From Girardinichthys multiradiatus (lineage: Eukaryota > Chordata > Actinopteri > Cyprinodontiformes > Goodeidae), in NCBI RefSeq assembly GCF_021462225.1, contig NC_061801.1, forward strand, positions 9,234,125 through 9,298,124: a stretch of 64,000 nucleotides of DNA, written 5' to 3'. Within the stretch, counting starts at the first letter, position 1. Each line of letters opens with the position of its first letter. The notes under the pieces were generated by a model, which saw nothing but the letters and a program-made list of their open reading frames with translations, made no database searches and was not told the DNA's origin. This document shows, piece by piece, positions 35,836 through 48,475 of this stretch. Position numbers and translations under genes: made by a program.

Positions 35836-35838
35836 TTA

Positions 35839-36436
35839 GGTATGAGACAACCTGACAAGTGGAGAAGTCATGGCCAGGTAGGTCTGGATTGTCTGAAACA
35901 GAGTTTTAGGAAGTAATAATATATATAGGTCGACTGAACTAACTAATGGCAATGTGTGAAAGACGTGTTGGCATAAGGGCCGAGGAGATGGTAGGAGCTG
36001 TGTGAGCCCGAGACATGCAGAAAGGTAGGCAAGCAGAGCGGCTGGGGGGTTAGGGTTGCTCTGTGAGCTGAAAGCTATCCCTAGCAACATTTGTAGCATA
36101 TAGCCTTAGCACTTACCCTAATTAGAAGTCAAACAGCTTTGTTTGGATGCAACGAGGCATGGTCTCATTATTAGATATTCCGTTGATCACAGATTTGAGT
36201 GGAACGAACAAAGCAGAACTTTCACAGCTAAACACAAACATCTCCACAAGGCATTCAGGTGGAATGAACAAAAACAAAAACTAAATAACGATATAAAATA
36301 GGATTTACTCAGAATCAGACACATAAATCTAATAGGGTTAAACTAGTAAATTGATGTTTTCTTTGCATTGTTCATTAAAACCCTCTGTATCTGTTTCCTT
36401 AAAAGGTTAAATTCACAGGCCTAAAGCCTAAAGAGT
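35839..36436. other. Noncoding, no recognised element
   Basis: No clear element. Confidence 0.35.
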
Positions 36437-36532
36437 AGAACTACCAGTGCCTGGGTTCGAGTCCCGGACCCAGTGACATTTGGCGAATATCTACCCCCCT
36501 CTCTTTTCCCCTCTTTCCTGTCTAGTCTAGAA
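36437..36532 (+). repeat. tRNA-derived SINE fragment
   Basis: GGTTCGAGTCC (36454-36464) is a perfect Pol III B box within a tRNA 3'-half-like CTGGG...CCCAG arm. It is followed by the CCCCCCTCTCTTTTCCCC body known from a fish SINE. There is no A box or complete cloverleaf, so this is not a tRNA gene. Confidence 0.7.
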
Positions 36533-38592
36533 CATGCAAAGTGCGGCCGTTGTTATTCCTTAATGGCTTCATACAGTATGATACTGGACTGAAGTTATGT
36601 AGAACTTTGAGGTTGTTTCACTATTTGGGAGTGTAGGGAAAATAAATTTTAACCTTTTATTCTCTCCTCAGATCACCCAGATCATAAAGAAGAGAATGAT
36701 TTGGTTTTAGAAGTTCAGCCACAATTTCTATTTTAAAAATTTAGATAATTCTACATTATTTTGCATTTAAATGATTGATAATGAATTTGTAACACACTGA
36801 AATGAGCCCTCTGTTTCCTGCAATGATTATGAATTTAGTGGAAATATCTTGCCCTTTAAAGGCACATGCCTAATATAATGGGAGGGGAAACACAGGGCTG
36901 TCACTCAAAGGTTAAACGAGGATTATTTGCTATTTGTGTTTCTTCTTGATTGTAGCAACATCTCAGATGTGGCAGGAACTTTTGGAGTAAAAGGACATTT
37001 TGATATTTGGACATCTGACTATACGTCTCAGTGTAGGCGTTACCTCTGTGCAAACCTGCCGTCCTCATGGTCCAACCTTAATCATCGGGGCCTAATATGA
37101 CTGTTTGGAAAATCCTTTGCGCTTATTTCATCAACATTGCTTGTTTGTCTGCTTGCAAATGAGAAGAAACTGGTCTGTCTGTACCTGAGAAATTGTGTTG
37201 GACCTCTGGGGAACTTTCCTTAGATAAAGCTGAGTAATCCACTCTGATCTTCAAGGTCATGGTCCAAAGGCTCATTTGGTAAGGAGCTAGACTTCTGCCT
37301 GTTGCCTGAGAACCTTGAGATCTGGAATTGTCAGGCTCTCAGCTATGAAACAATGAATCTAAAGACTGTTTCCAAAACCGAAAAATCCTATTTGTATACA
37401 CTCAGATTATTCCAGTCATACAGAGAAAATCAACTTCAGTTTCTGTACATACTTTCCAATTTAAACCTTTTAATAATACAATGCAGTTATCTTTACTTTG
37501 TACGTTCTATTGCTAAAAAGTAGTGGTTGTACACAATTAAGAAAAATTTATTAAATTTTTTAGAGTTGTAGTAAATGATGATAGCTTGCGTTTTTAATAA
37601 ATACTAATATTTGATACAGAAGGCAACGTTTTTCAATTACAATACATTTTGATTAATGACTCAATCAGTAAATAGACATCACATTTGGATTATGATGATG
37701 TACATCGATTTCTGCGTTGATTTACTGGAAACTGGAATGTTGTGCCTTTGCTGTCATGTGGTAGTTCATCCAACCATGCAGATCTTGATGCAGTTATATT
37801 CAAGATGTGTTATGGCAAGAAAACCAGCAGCTTTACATTTCATGCACATCTAAATCCTGCAACTATGTTGGGAGAAAAAAGTTAAAAACTTTTACACTTT
37901 AAAAAACAAGGTTTCTGTCATTTAGCTTTATATTCAGAAGTGTTCAACCTCTTTTTGTGTCACTCTTTACGGTCACTGCATTTTAGTGGAGATATAATTC
38001 TTAAATTGTCTACACCAGATTAGTTTTCTTAACACCTCAACTTACAGTCTGAACCGAAAGGCAGCAAAGTAGAAACAAAAAACTTTCTGGATGCAACACT
38101 GAGGTGTTCAGGTTTTTTTTCTCTCACCTTGTCAGGATGTCTATCTTCACCACAGATATCCTCTGGCTTTTGGCGGCTCATTGGGGCTCATCTTCAACAG
38201 GATTTTTACTCCTGTAATTTAGCTCTTATTGATGTCATAGCCTGACCATTAAACGTCATGGAATTTGCACACGGGGGGCTTGCTTCCCACCAGTGGGGAA
38301 ACACAATGGCTCTCTATTTATGCATTTAAACAATAGTTGAGATGACATGAGTTTACATTCTAAGGTGTAATTAAATACCTACATCATTTTATTGTATATA
38401 CTATTGTATATACATATTATGTATTCAAATGAAAAATAAAGGAAAACAAAAAATTATTATTTGAGTGATTGCTAAAACTGTTGTGAAGGATTTGATTATG
38501 CCTTATAGTTTAGGTGTTTTCTGATACACTGTTCACCTAAAGAAACTCAGTCTTTATGGCCAGACATGTAAGATATGCTCATGCTGTCCAAA
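36533..38592. other. Noncoding, intron-like (2 kb)
   Basis: AT-rich, short ORFs only. No repeat recognised. Confidence 0.4.
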
Positions 38593-38594
38593 TA

Positions 38595-40160
38595 CAGGTC
38601 CTTCTCAAAATATTAGCATATTGTGGTAAAGTTCATTATTTTCCATAATGTCATGATGAAAATTTAACATTCATATATTTTAGATTCATTGCACACTAAC
38701 TGAAATATTTCAGGTCTTTTATTGTCTTAATACGGATGATTTTGGCATACAGCTCATGAAAACCCAAAATTCCTATCTCACAAAATTAGCATATTTCATC
38801 CGACCAATAAAAGAAAAGTGTTTTTAATACCAAAAACGTCAACCTTCAAATAATCATGTACAGTTATGCACTCAATACTTGGTCGGGAATCCTTTTGCAG
38901 AAATGACTGCTTCAGTGCGGCGTGGCATGGAGGCCATCAGCCTGTGGCACTGCTGAGGTCTTATGGAGGCCCAGGATGCTTCGATAGCGGCCTTTAGTTC
39001 ATCCAGAGTGTTGGGTCTTGAGTCTCTCAACGTTCTCTTCACAATATCCCACAGATTCTCTATGGGGTTCAGGTCAGGAGAGTTGGCAGGCCAATTGAGC
39101 ACAGTGATACCATGGTCAGTAAACCATTTACCAGTGGTTTTGGCACTGTGAGCAGGTGCCAGGTCGTGCTGAAAAATGAAATCTTCATCTCCATAAAGCT
39201 TTTCAGCAGATGGAAGCATGAAGTGCTCCAAAATCTCCTGATAACTAGCTGCATTGACCCTGCCCTTGATAAAACACAGTGGACCAACACCAGCAGCTGA
39301 CACGGCACCCCAGACCATCACTGACTGTGGGTACTTGACACTGGACTTCTGGCATTTTGGCATTTCCTTCTCCCCAGTCTTCCTCCAGACTCTGGCACCT
39401 TGATTTCTGAATGACATGCAGAATTTGCTTTCATCCGAAAAAAGTACTTTGGACCACTGAACAACAGTCCAGTGCTGCTTCTCTGTAGCCCAGGTCTGGG
39501 GAATGCGGCACCTGTAGCCCATTTCCTGCACACGCCTGTGCACGGTGGCTCTGGATGTTTCTACTCCAGACTCAGTTCACTGCTTCCGCAGGTCCCCAAG
39601 GTCTGGAATCGGCCCTTCTCAAAATCTTCCTCAGGGTCCGGTCACCTCTTCTCATTGTGCAGCGTTTTCTGCCACACTTTTTCCTTCCCACAGACTTCCC
39701 ACTGAGGTGCCTTGATACAGCACTCTGGCAACAGCCTATTCATTCAGAAATTTCTTTCTGTGTCTTACCCTCTTGCTTGAGGGTGTCAATAGTGGCCTTC
39801 TGGACAGCAGTCAGGTCGGCAGTCTTACCCATGATTGGGGTTTTTAGTGATGAACCAGGCTGGGAGTTTTAAAGGCCTCAGGAATCTTTTGCAGGTGTTT
39901 AGAGTTAACTCGTTGATTCAGATGATTAGGTTCATAGCTCGTTTAGAGACCCTTTTAATGATATGCTAATTTTGTGAGATAGGAATTTTGGGTTTTCATG
40001 AGCTGTATGCCAAAATCATCCGTATTAAGACAATAAAAGACCTGAAATATTTCAGTTAGTGTGCAATAAATCTAAAATATATGAATGTTAAATTTTCATC
40101 ATGACATTATGGAAAATAATGAACTTTATCACAATATGCTAATATTTTGAGAAGGACCTG
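38595..40160 (-). mobile_element. Tc1-like transposon, inactive copy 1
   Basis: About 200-bp terminal inverted repeats at 38595-38794 and 39961-40160 are flanked by TA (38593-38594, 40161-40162). Each inverted repeat contains an outer motif (CTCAAAATATTAGCATAT) and an inner echo (CTCACAAAATTAGCATAT), the IR/DR arrangement. Very similar to the element at 57,769, with a few substitutions and indels, which suggests recent movement of the family. Confidence 0.95.
38872..39831 (-). pseudogene. Tc1 transposase, broken
   Basis: The readable part (39543-38872, 223 codons) keeps the DDE residues in DESKF, QHDLAPAH and PIENLW. Compared with the intact copy at 58,046-59,050, the N-terminal part has a stop replacing Trp in the QWTES segment, two 1-bp deletions (near 39,595 and 39,622), and an in-frame loss of 14 codons after CRIPQ. 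No transposase can be made. Confidence 0.93.
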
Positions 40161-40162
40161 TA

Positions 40163-41760
40163 CATGGTAATCTTTGTACTAAGTAAATGCAACTGAAGGA
40201 AGCTGGTGTCGATGCTTTGTCTCTCCCAAACCACTCTGGCTGAGAAAAGCTGTATATTAGCCAGGCTTTAAGGTCTGGACCCAGGCCAAACACTAATGGT
40301 GCTGGGTGAAGGGGTGGAACTGCTTTATCTCTGGGATTTCAAATCTCTATGCTCAATTAACAGCAGCATCATCCCGCTGGCCTTCTGTTTCCGGCTCAAT
40401 ATTTCATTACCTGCAACATTCAATTCGCCCTTCTTTAGTATTTCTAGTCATTCCTGCGACTGTTCTTTGCTCTTTTCATCTTTACTTGTTATTTTTTGAT
40501 TCTATTGGTAGTTTTACCTGTTTTGGTCAGGTTTAAAAAGATGGTATTTGACAACTTGTTGTTTTTAATCAAGAAAATGCTGCAATAAAATCTCATGCAT
40601 TATGCAGCTCAGACTTTAAATCAGAAAACATTTTTTATAATACAATCAATAAAAATAAATGAGCTCATTAGGTTTACCTCTGAAATTGTGATTTTAACTC
40701 CCTGCACTAATTGTTTTGAATGAATTACCTCCTTTGTACTTTGCATGTTCTGCTTTGCATCCTGCTCATCCCACTCCTTTGAGCCTTTTGATCTTGTTTT
40801 TGTTTGCTTCCACCTACATTAATTTTTCATGATCTCATTTATTGTTGCTACAGTGGTTCATCTAAGCTGTTTGTCCTATGCTGGTGCATGAAATTAACTA
40901 AGTATACACATTTTTATGTGTTAGCCTGGCATACAGATTTATGTTGCTACAGATTCATGGGAAGAGCTCTGAAGAAAAGGATGAATCAGAGGTCAGGTTG
41001 CAGGATATCAGGAGAATATGTAATTGCAATACTATTGCCGAATATAAGCATGGCCATGCTGTTTACAATAAACATTTCCCAGATATTTTTTCTTTCTTTT
41101 CTTAAAAAACATAGTCTCTATCATTTGTTTTTAGCTAAAAATGTGCATTCGATATGGTGCTAGAGGTCATTATAGGTCTAGTAAACAGGGCAAAATTATA
41201 ATCGACGCAGAATTTGTCTGCATGGCACTTGAAATATATTATCTTATCCTATCATATCCGTCTGTTGTGAAAAGTTCATCTACACTAGATATTAATGGGA
41301 TGGAGTTCACAGTTTGGTGCTGCATTATGACCAGGTACTTTACTTTTCTGTGACGTTGATGACTTTTTATTTATTTTTCATAATAAGAATCAACTGACCA
41401 CCTGGGCATGGCACTTCAGTTCTCCATGAGCGCCCCAAGGTGGCCGAACACGTAATGAATGAAGGTTCACTTAGTGTCAGATTAAGTGTTATTTTCATTG
41501 CTCTGACTTTGATTGCACTACATGGTTTCTGTAGCAGTAGTGCATGTGTAGGGTTGAAATTGCATGTGAGCGCTGTGATGCACATGTGGCAGAATTTTTC
41601 AACATGTCCAAAAAAATCTGTGGAAGGCAAATTTTTCTGGTTATTATATTGCGTATGCTACAAGTTTTTTGTGTCTACCAGCTTTACTACTCATAGACAA
41701 AAACATTTTTGCCTATCAATCTTTGCAAATTAGCTCAGTCTGTTAGACTGGATGGAGATC
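40163..41760. other. Noncoding, intron-like
   Basis: The 119-codon ORF at 40,804-41,163 has no known domain and AT-driven composition. Nothing else recognised. Confidence 0.4.
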
Positions 41761-41761
41761 A

Positions 41762-41965
41762 TCAGTAAATTTCATATTTTGAATTTAAATCTATACTTTG
41801 ATTGGGGCTATCTAGCTCAAGGATATGCTTTGATCTAAATCATTCAGCTATATGTGTAGAGTTGTCCTGCTGGAAGTTGAATATCTGCCCCAAACATTGA
41901 AACAGGTTTTTTTCCAGGATTGACTTGAATTTACAGTAGCTAAATCCATCTTGTAGTCCACTAAC
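41762..41965 (-). mobile_element. Tc1-like transposon fragment (weak)
   Basis: GTTGTCCTGCTGGAAGTTGA, a CTGCCCCAAACATTGAAACA stretch and a TTTTTTTCCAGGATTGAC segment resemble the internal part of fish Tc1 elements. Very decayed. Confidence 0.45.
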
Positions 41966-43330
41966 TGAACAGCAAAAAACGACACAGTCTTTTATTTTTT
42001 TGCTAAAGAACAACATCACCAATTCTACGTCTAGTCGGTTGCGACTGAGGCGCAGTCAACTAGATTTGCTCTTCCTGGCCAGCTTCTTACGCAGGGGAAA
42101 CAAGCAAGGGAAACAGATGCCGGGGATACTTGCCTTGACACAACATCCAAATGTGGAAAAGGTAAAGGGGTTTAAATACTGACATTGCATTTGTTGGGTT
42201 GTCAGTGTATGCAGATCCATTAAAAATCAATGTATTATGCCTAAAAGCCAGATTTATGTCATGAAACCAAGAAAGTTTTAATAAACTCCATTCATTTGGC
42301 CTAAAAAATATCTAGTCAAAAGTAAAGGGACATTTAGTCAAACATTGATGGAGATAGTATTAGATATTTATGTTGTAACAATGAGAAATTACCAGTAAAT
42401 TCAACCTTTTTTTAGACTTTTGTTTCCTGATTGTAAAATTCTTTGAAGGTGTTTATTGTGTTTTTATATTGTTTTTTTAATTTCACATTTCTCAAAATTA
42501 AAGAACCCTAATTTTATTGCTATAAAGCGACAAGTGTTGGATTATTTTCTTAGATGGAGTTACCACTATATTTATTTATGAAGATAAGATAGAAAATTAT
42601 CAGAAAAATACATTTTGCGTAATTCTTGTTGCATGTTTGTTAATTGGTAGCACATCAGTTAGCACTTTGCAGTTAGCATACAAATGCTAGTAAAGATCCT
42701 ACACAGTTAGCCTATGTCATGGCAGACATTTTGACTTAAATTGGGAAAACACTCTGGTCTACATTCTCCCTCTGCATCTGAACATGTTGCTTGTTTCCTT
42801 TGGCTGTGTGTAAAACCAAAATTTAAACTAAATGTAATACAGCCCTTGATTACACACCTGTATTTTCTTTATTCCTGAAAGTCAAAATGCCCACCATAAC
42901 ATAGCCTGACCTGAGAATCTCCACTAACAAGCCTAGACTTTACCGGAGGTGCATTCAGTAACACAGCTGTGTCCCAGTTCTGATGATTTATAACTGGACC
43001 TCACACTAAGGCTCTCCTTGGTACAAACACATAAGAAAACAAAAATGCAACTTTTGAAATCTGCCCTTTCTACTCTATGTAGTAGCTGTGGACTGTTTGG
43101 GATTGCCTTTTGTAAACCGCTGTGTCCCCATCATCACACAATGTCGCTCATTCATCAAACGCATGCTGTGGATAAATGGGTGTCATCTTCACGCTTAATT
43201 TGGGATGCATCAGTTTGGGTGTGGGTTGTATACTCTAAAATCTTTAATCAAATCTTCGATTAGTCGGACCTGGTGAAAAATGATAAGCAGAGCAAGATTT
43301 CAATTGCTCTGTTTATTGTGGCTTTTAAAT
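41966..43330. other. Noncoding, intron-like
   Basis: A short GC-richer patch at 42,025-42,130 has no recognised function. Confidence 0.4.
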
Positions 43331-43635
43331 GATCTCTTTATTTTCATGACTATTTCAATTGTAGATTCTCACCAAAGGCAACAAAGCAATGAATGAACAC
43401 ACATGGGATTATATAACCAAAGGTTAATATTTCAGTCATCACAGCACTTTAAGGAATCTAAAATATAACACATTTAAAGTTTTTTCAAAATTGTTCGTTT
43501 TCTACATAATTGCATATGTGTTCATTCACATTTTTGATGCCTTCACTGAGAATCTATGTACAATATAAATAGTCATAAACATAAAGAAAACCATTAAATG
43601 AGAAAGGCGTTCTAAAACCTTTGACCGGTAGTGTA
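43331..43635. mobile_element. Tc1-derived MITE
   Basis: The left part CTTTATTTTCATGACTATT is followed by an AGATTCTCACCAAAGGC-like segment. The right part has TTGATGCCTTCACTGAGAA, ATAGTCATAAACATAAAG and GACCGGTAGTGTA. These are inverted versions of one another and of the ends of the Tc1 element at 59.39-60.997 kb. No coding part. Confidence 0.65.
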
Positions 43636-45614
43636 TATCAATTTATGTTGGATGTTGTGTTTAAAAAATATTACTGTACTGTAATATTAAAGGCCTGTAA
43701 CAAGATCATGACACCTAATATGGACAGGGGATCCAAACATTTTGTGTTGGATCCCTTTTAATTAGAGATCAAGGATTAAGGGTAGATGAGTCTACCATGA
43801 TTTATCTGGAGGAACTCTGCTTTTTACTCTCCAGTAAGTGTGTGATGTCATTTTGGCCTGTGCAGTTCTGTAAAGTCCGGTTTAATATGGTTCTCTGCGG
43901 TGACAGACTGATAGGAGTCTGACAGAGACTGAACCTCATGCAGCACTTCTAAATGACAATTATTTTCAATTGCTCGATTCAAAAACTGGACAGCATAAAC
44001 ATGGTTTCATACATGAACATGCTATGTGCTTTACTGTCCCTAAACCTACAGCACACTTTGATAAATGTGACCAATAGTGTGAATAGCCTAAAAAAAGACC
44101 CTAATATGAAAAATAGATCCAGCTGCCACCATCATTTCCTAGTGGGGGTTCTTGCTGCTGAAGGCAGGTTCCCTGTCCATTTTGTACTGCAAAGGTTTTG
44201 AGACTGATGTTGTTATTTTCCTTAACACTATATTGCCTTATTGGGATTTTTGTTGAGAAAATGTTACTGTTACTTGTTAAATGTATTACTATTATTGTGT
44301 AACGGCTTACAGAAAAATTACAGTTTGGTACGTAACGTTTTTAGGATTTTCCAACAGGTGAAACAAATTTTTTTTTTTTTACTTTATTCTACAGTTAACA
44401 AAAAAAAAGACGGAATACATTTCTTACCAAAAAACATGTTTCACAATAAGTATTTGCTGAGGTTTGTTTATAGAATAAAAACTTACAGATGTTTAAGTGC
44501 ACGTTTAGAGGATGAATTCTACATGATTGAAGCAGTTCTTGCGTTCAGAGCAGCTTTAGCATCAAAACTGAGGGCAGCAACAGCAGCTTTGGGCACCTCG
44601 TGGACAAAGGTAGCTTGTTCTAACCTGCATGAAATGTGTTGGACAAAATAAAATTCTGGCGAGAGGGAACTTTGTAACATGAACTTATTTCATCAGCATC
44701 CGTTGTTTTGTGCAACCGGGTACAGTGGTTGAAGAAATGATACAGACAGCTCAGTTTGCAGTTCAGCTTTATTTATTTTTTCAAGGCTGTGCTTTCTGCA
44801 CACACACGTTCTGAATGTGCACACATGTAAAACAACCCATGCATACCAAACCAAAAGGAATGCAAATGCTATGGTTGTCTGTAGGCAGCAACTGACACAG
44901 GCTGGAGAAAAAAAAGAATGAATGGGCAAAATTTCTGCACCAACACTTCCCACATCTTGGACATGGATAACGACAGTCTCCTCCTGACAAACTAATCTCC
45001 TTCAGTGTCTTGATGCCATTCTGCATCATCTCCGTTTAGGTTTGAAATATGTTTAGATGCAAAGTTAGCACTGGAGTTTGTATGAGTCATCAACATTTGC
45101 AGACAGTTTCCTGGAATTTAAAACTCTTACAGGTAAGTTGTCGCTGATGGGCTAGATAGTGAATATAAACTCAATGCAGGCTGTATAAAAACACAGAAAC
45201 ACACTTGACTTTATTTGAGCTTTAACTGGTCATTAAGTCTCAAGGATTTAGGCTATTTGGCCATAAAACTGTTGAGTATATTAATGCACATTTACATTCA
45301 GGCTGCTACAAATGTAGACATGGTGAAATATTTCATTTATAAAAGATTCATGAAGTATAAACCTTTTAAATTAAACCCAAAAGCTAAAAATATTTACATT
45401 TTAAGTAAAGAAAAGGCATATCTTCTGTTTAGCCATTATACCTTTACACCACACAGTTATTTGCTTTGTGTACAAAGTTAATTTATAATCAGAAAAAGAT
45501 TTAAGATGTGCATGTTGTGATCTACAGTATATTAGGTGTAAGAAAATATAGCTGAACTTCATCGTGGAGTTAACTAGTTTTTTATTTATTTATAGCCATA
45601 CATATAGCTAGAAG
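43636..45614. other. Noncoding, intron-like
   Basis: The 136-codon ORF at 44,241-44,651 has no domain and includes homopolymer-encoded residues. No other feature recognised. Confidence 0.4.
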
Positions 45615-45725
45615 TACAATGGAGGGGTGTAGATCAAAGCATATGTATGTGAGAGAATGGTCCAGTCAAAGTCAGAACCTAAATCTAAATAAGAATTTGT
45701 AGCAATTCAATTTTAATTCCAGTGA
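45615..45725 (+). mobile_element. Tc1-like transposase fragment
   Basis: ACAATGGAGGGGTGTAGATC, then AGAGAATGGTCCAGTCAAAG and TCAGAACCTAAATCTAAAT match the PDLNPIE-encoding end of a common fish Tc1 element, 3' half. Isolated and decayed. Confidence 0.55.
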
Positions 45726-45964
45726 CTTTCAGACATTAGGAATAATATAAAGTAACTGCAAGCCCGAGTGAGCAATGAGAGAACACTGATTAGCTCCCCC
45801 TCCCTCTGCTAACATTAATGCATCACAGTCATTTGCCAAAATACAGAAAGGCAAACAATCCCTGAAACGTCACAACTAGCTCCTGCTCCAGCAGCCCCTC
45901 GGTCGTCACTCTGTTCCCTTCCCCCACCTCACCACCCCACCGCGCTCACCCCCACCTCACCGAG

Positions 45965-46017
45965 CTAAAAATAGCCCTGCTCTCATCACCAAGCCATCAC
46001 GTCAGAACCACATTCCT
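45965..46017. promoter_or_regulatory. MEF2, CRE-like and M-CAT site cluster
   Basis: A perfect MEF2 site CTAAAAATAG (45965-45974), a CRE-like CACGTCA (about 45998-46004) and M-CAT/TEAD CATTCCT (46011-46017) lie in 53 bp. A C-rich segment with CACC boxes (45,925-45,960) precedes them. This combination resembles muscle enhancers and repeats the MEF2 plus TEAD pairing at 34.17 kb. Inference from motifs. Confidence 0.45.
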
Positions 46018-46900
46018 CATTAGCTGCGCACGTCTTTTTTTTCCTTCTGCCTATGTTGTGACGTTTTGTCAGATGATCACATTAGCTGTAGATGAACATC
46101 CATGCATCCATGGCATGCTCCCAGTTAGTTTAAGACAGAAATAACAATATGGACCCTAATATATGATGATTTTTACCGTCTGGTCTTTACAAGCTATATT
46201 ATTTGCTCTTTTGAAACTGAATATGGGAAGGAAGTGGTTTCAAACTGACTTATGTTTTTTTGACAGCTCTTTAAAAACAAAGCTACATGTTCCTCTTTCT
46301 GCTCTGAAATCATATAACTGATTTTATAAATTGCTGAAATAGAAAAAAAGCGTGACGGGTCACAACTTGGCTGCTTCACAGGCTCAAGGATGGAGATTGT
46401 TGCAGGAGACAAACTGCAGGTCAGTGGGATCATCTCATACCCATATCTATAAATATTTTCCACTAGGTGAGCAATAGCTCAGACTACATAGTGGTTGCTG
46501 TATTAACAGCTAACGTAACAACAGTGAGACAACCTTCAACCTACAAAACTACTCTCCCTGAGGTGATATTGGACTATGTTGCAGCTGCTCCACTCAAAGC
46601 TATTTTTACATCTTAATTATTTAGTTTAGGCCAGCTGTTCCGAACCCCGGGGCTGATCACAGGATGTATGCGATCAGTCATGTCTTCGACTCTAACAGGG
46701 ATCAATGTTTGGAAAGTTAAACAGTATTTGGGAAATTATTTTTTTATTTTAAATCTTACACTTTACACTTTCTTCTAAACACAACGCATTGTCAAAAAAG
46801 TTAAAGGAAAAAGTTCAGCCTTGCATTTATTTGAAAGTAGTAATGCCTTCTGTGTTGTAAAACAGTACTGACCCATTAAAGATTGCTATTATACATCACC
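46018..46900. other. Noncoding, intron-like
   Basis: No recognised element. Confidence 0.4.
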
Positions 46901-47935
46901 ATGAAGGAATATTTGTTTTAACAACTTTTTGTTAATTCTGCCACGTTGCAGAGTTTTCAAGCAACTGTCTGTTTAAGGTCACCTGACAGCCTCTCAATCC
47001 GATTCAAGTCCTAACTTTGACTAGGCCACTCCATAACCTTAATTATGTTTGAGTCAAGAAGGAGTAGGATTGCTAATGTGATTCGGGTCATTCTCCTGCA
47101 GCATAGATATAGTGCACTTGGGTTATGCATGAACTAATGGCTGGACATTTTTCAGGATTTGGATTTTCTGCTAGAGAGCAGAAATCATGGTTCAATAAAT
47201 TACAGCAAGTCATCCAGGAAGCAAAGCATTCCCAGACCATGATAATACCGCTACTACCCTTGATTTTGACATATTTTTCTAAAATGTCGTGTTACTTTTT
47301 CACCAGATGTAACAGGACACCACCCCCTCAAAAAAGTTCTGCTTTTGTCTAATCAGTCTGAAGAATTTTTTCTCAAAGGTCTTAGAGATCATACTTTTTT
47401 TTTGGCAAGTGTCTTTTTGTTAAATCATGAACTATGACCTTAACTGAGGCAGATGAGGTCTGCAGTGCTTTAGATGCTGTTCTGTTTTTTTCTTTTTTTA
47501 CCTTTTGGATGAGTTGTTGCTCTTGTAGTAATTTTGATAGTCCTGGAAAGGTTTACCACTGTTCCATGTTTTCTCCACTGAGGATAATTGCTTTGTAACC
47601 CTTCACAGATTGATAGATACCAATGACTTTGTTTCTCATTTTTTAAGAATTTCTTTAGATGATGTTTTGCTTCTTGAGATCTTTTAACCTTCATGTTGTC
47701 ATACAGGTTCTATTTAAGGGAAAACTACTTTTTCACATAGGTCCATGTTGTTTTGGAAATCTTTTTTTCCCTATGAATGAAATCATTATTGTTAACAGCT
47801 CTTTGTGTTGACTCTGCTTATCTTTATCTGATTAAATATTTTTAGATTTTCTAAGACATTTAAGTGTGACAAAAAAGCAAAAACAAGAAATTTGTAAGGG
47901 GGCAAATCATTTTTCTAAATACTGTCCAATTGACA
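46901..47935 (-). mobile_element. Decayed Tc1/mariner-like element
   Basis: The order of diagnostic segments on the plus strand fits the reverse of a common fish element: CTTTGACTAGGCCACTCCAT, TTCTCCTGCAGCATAG, CAGCAAGTCATCCAGGAAGC, CCAGACCATGATAATACC, CCACTGTTCCATGTTTTCTC, ACTTTGTTTCTCATTTTTTA, then the end CATTTAAGTGTGACAAAAAA and GTAAGGGGGCAAATC. All frames are broken; the longest ORF has 75 codons. Confidence 0.65.
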
Positions 47936-48475
47936 GCAGTGTGTTTCAAACAACACATGAAATACTAATTTGTTTGAATGAATGAAAGAGAGCAACTATT
48001 GCTGTTTGTAAAGTGGAGCGTTTTTGCAGTTGCTACCTGACAAAGGTGTTCAGCTGCTCAGCAGTTCAGGACTACTGTTGTTTTGCTCCTTTCCTTTTCA
48101 CACACTAATATGGCCTTTGTGACAGGTGGCACATCAACACTTTTACTATTTTACTGTCCAAACAGCACTGAAAAGTTGAAGCCTTTTCCAGAAAACTCTT
48201 ACAGGCACTTGTTAGCATGATATTCCAAAACTGGAATATGTGGTTCAACATTAACTTTGCATTTATTAATATGCCAGTTAATATGAAGTTTGTTGGCAAA
48301 TCCTAGTAGTTCTTTCCTCTCAGCCTTTTGAATTCAGCATCCATCTTACATGAGCTACACTCTGATTGGTCAAAGAATGAGACAATTTCACAGTTAATGT
48401 CAGTCCATTTTAAACCAGCTAGGGTACGGACAAATTCACTTAAACCCCCAGAAGTAATGGTCTGATTTGGAAGAA
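47936..48475. other. Noncoding, intron-like
   Basis: No recognised element. Confidence 0.4.

Noticed and set aside
36437..36532. tRNA gene
   Set aside because: Only the 3'-half arm and B box are present; no A box, anticodon arm or acceptor pairing.
44241..44651. 136-codon plus-strand ORF
   Set aside because: Low-complexity Leu/Phe/Lys content from T and A runs, no domain, and no splice or start context.
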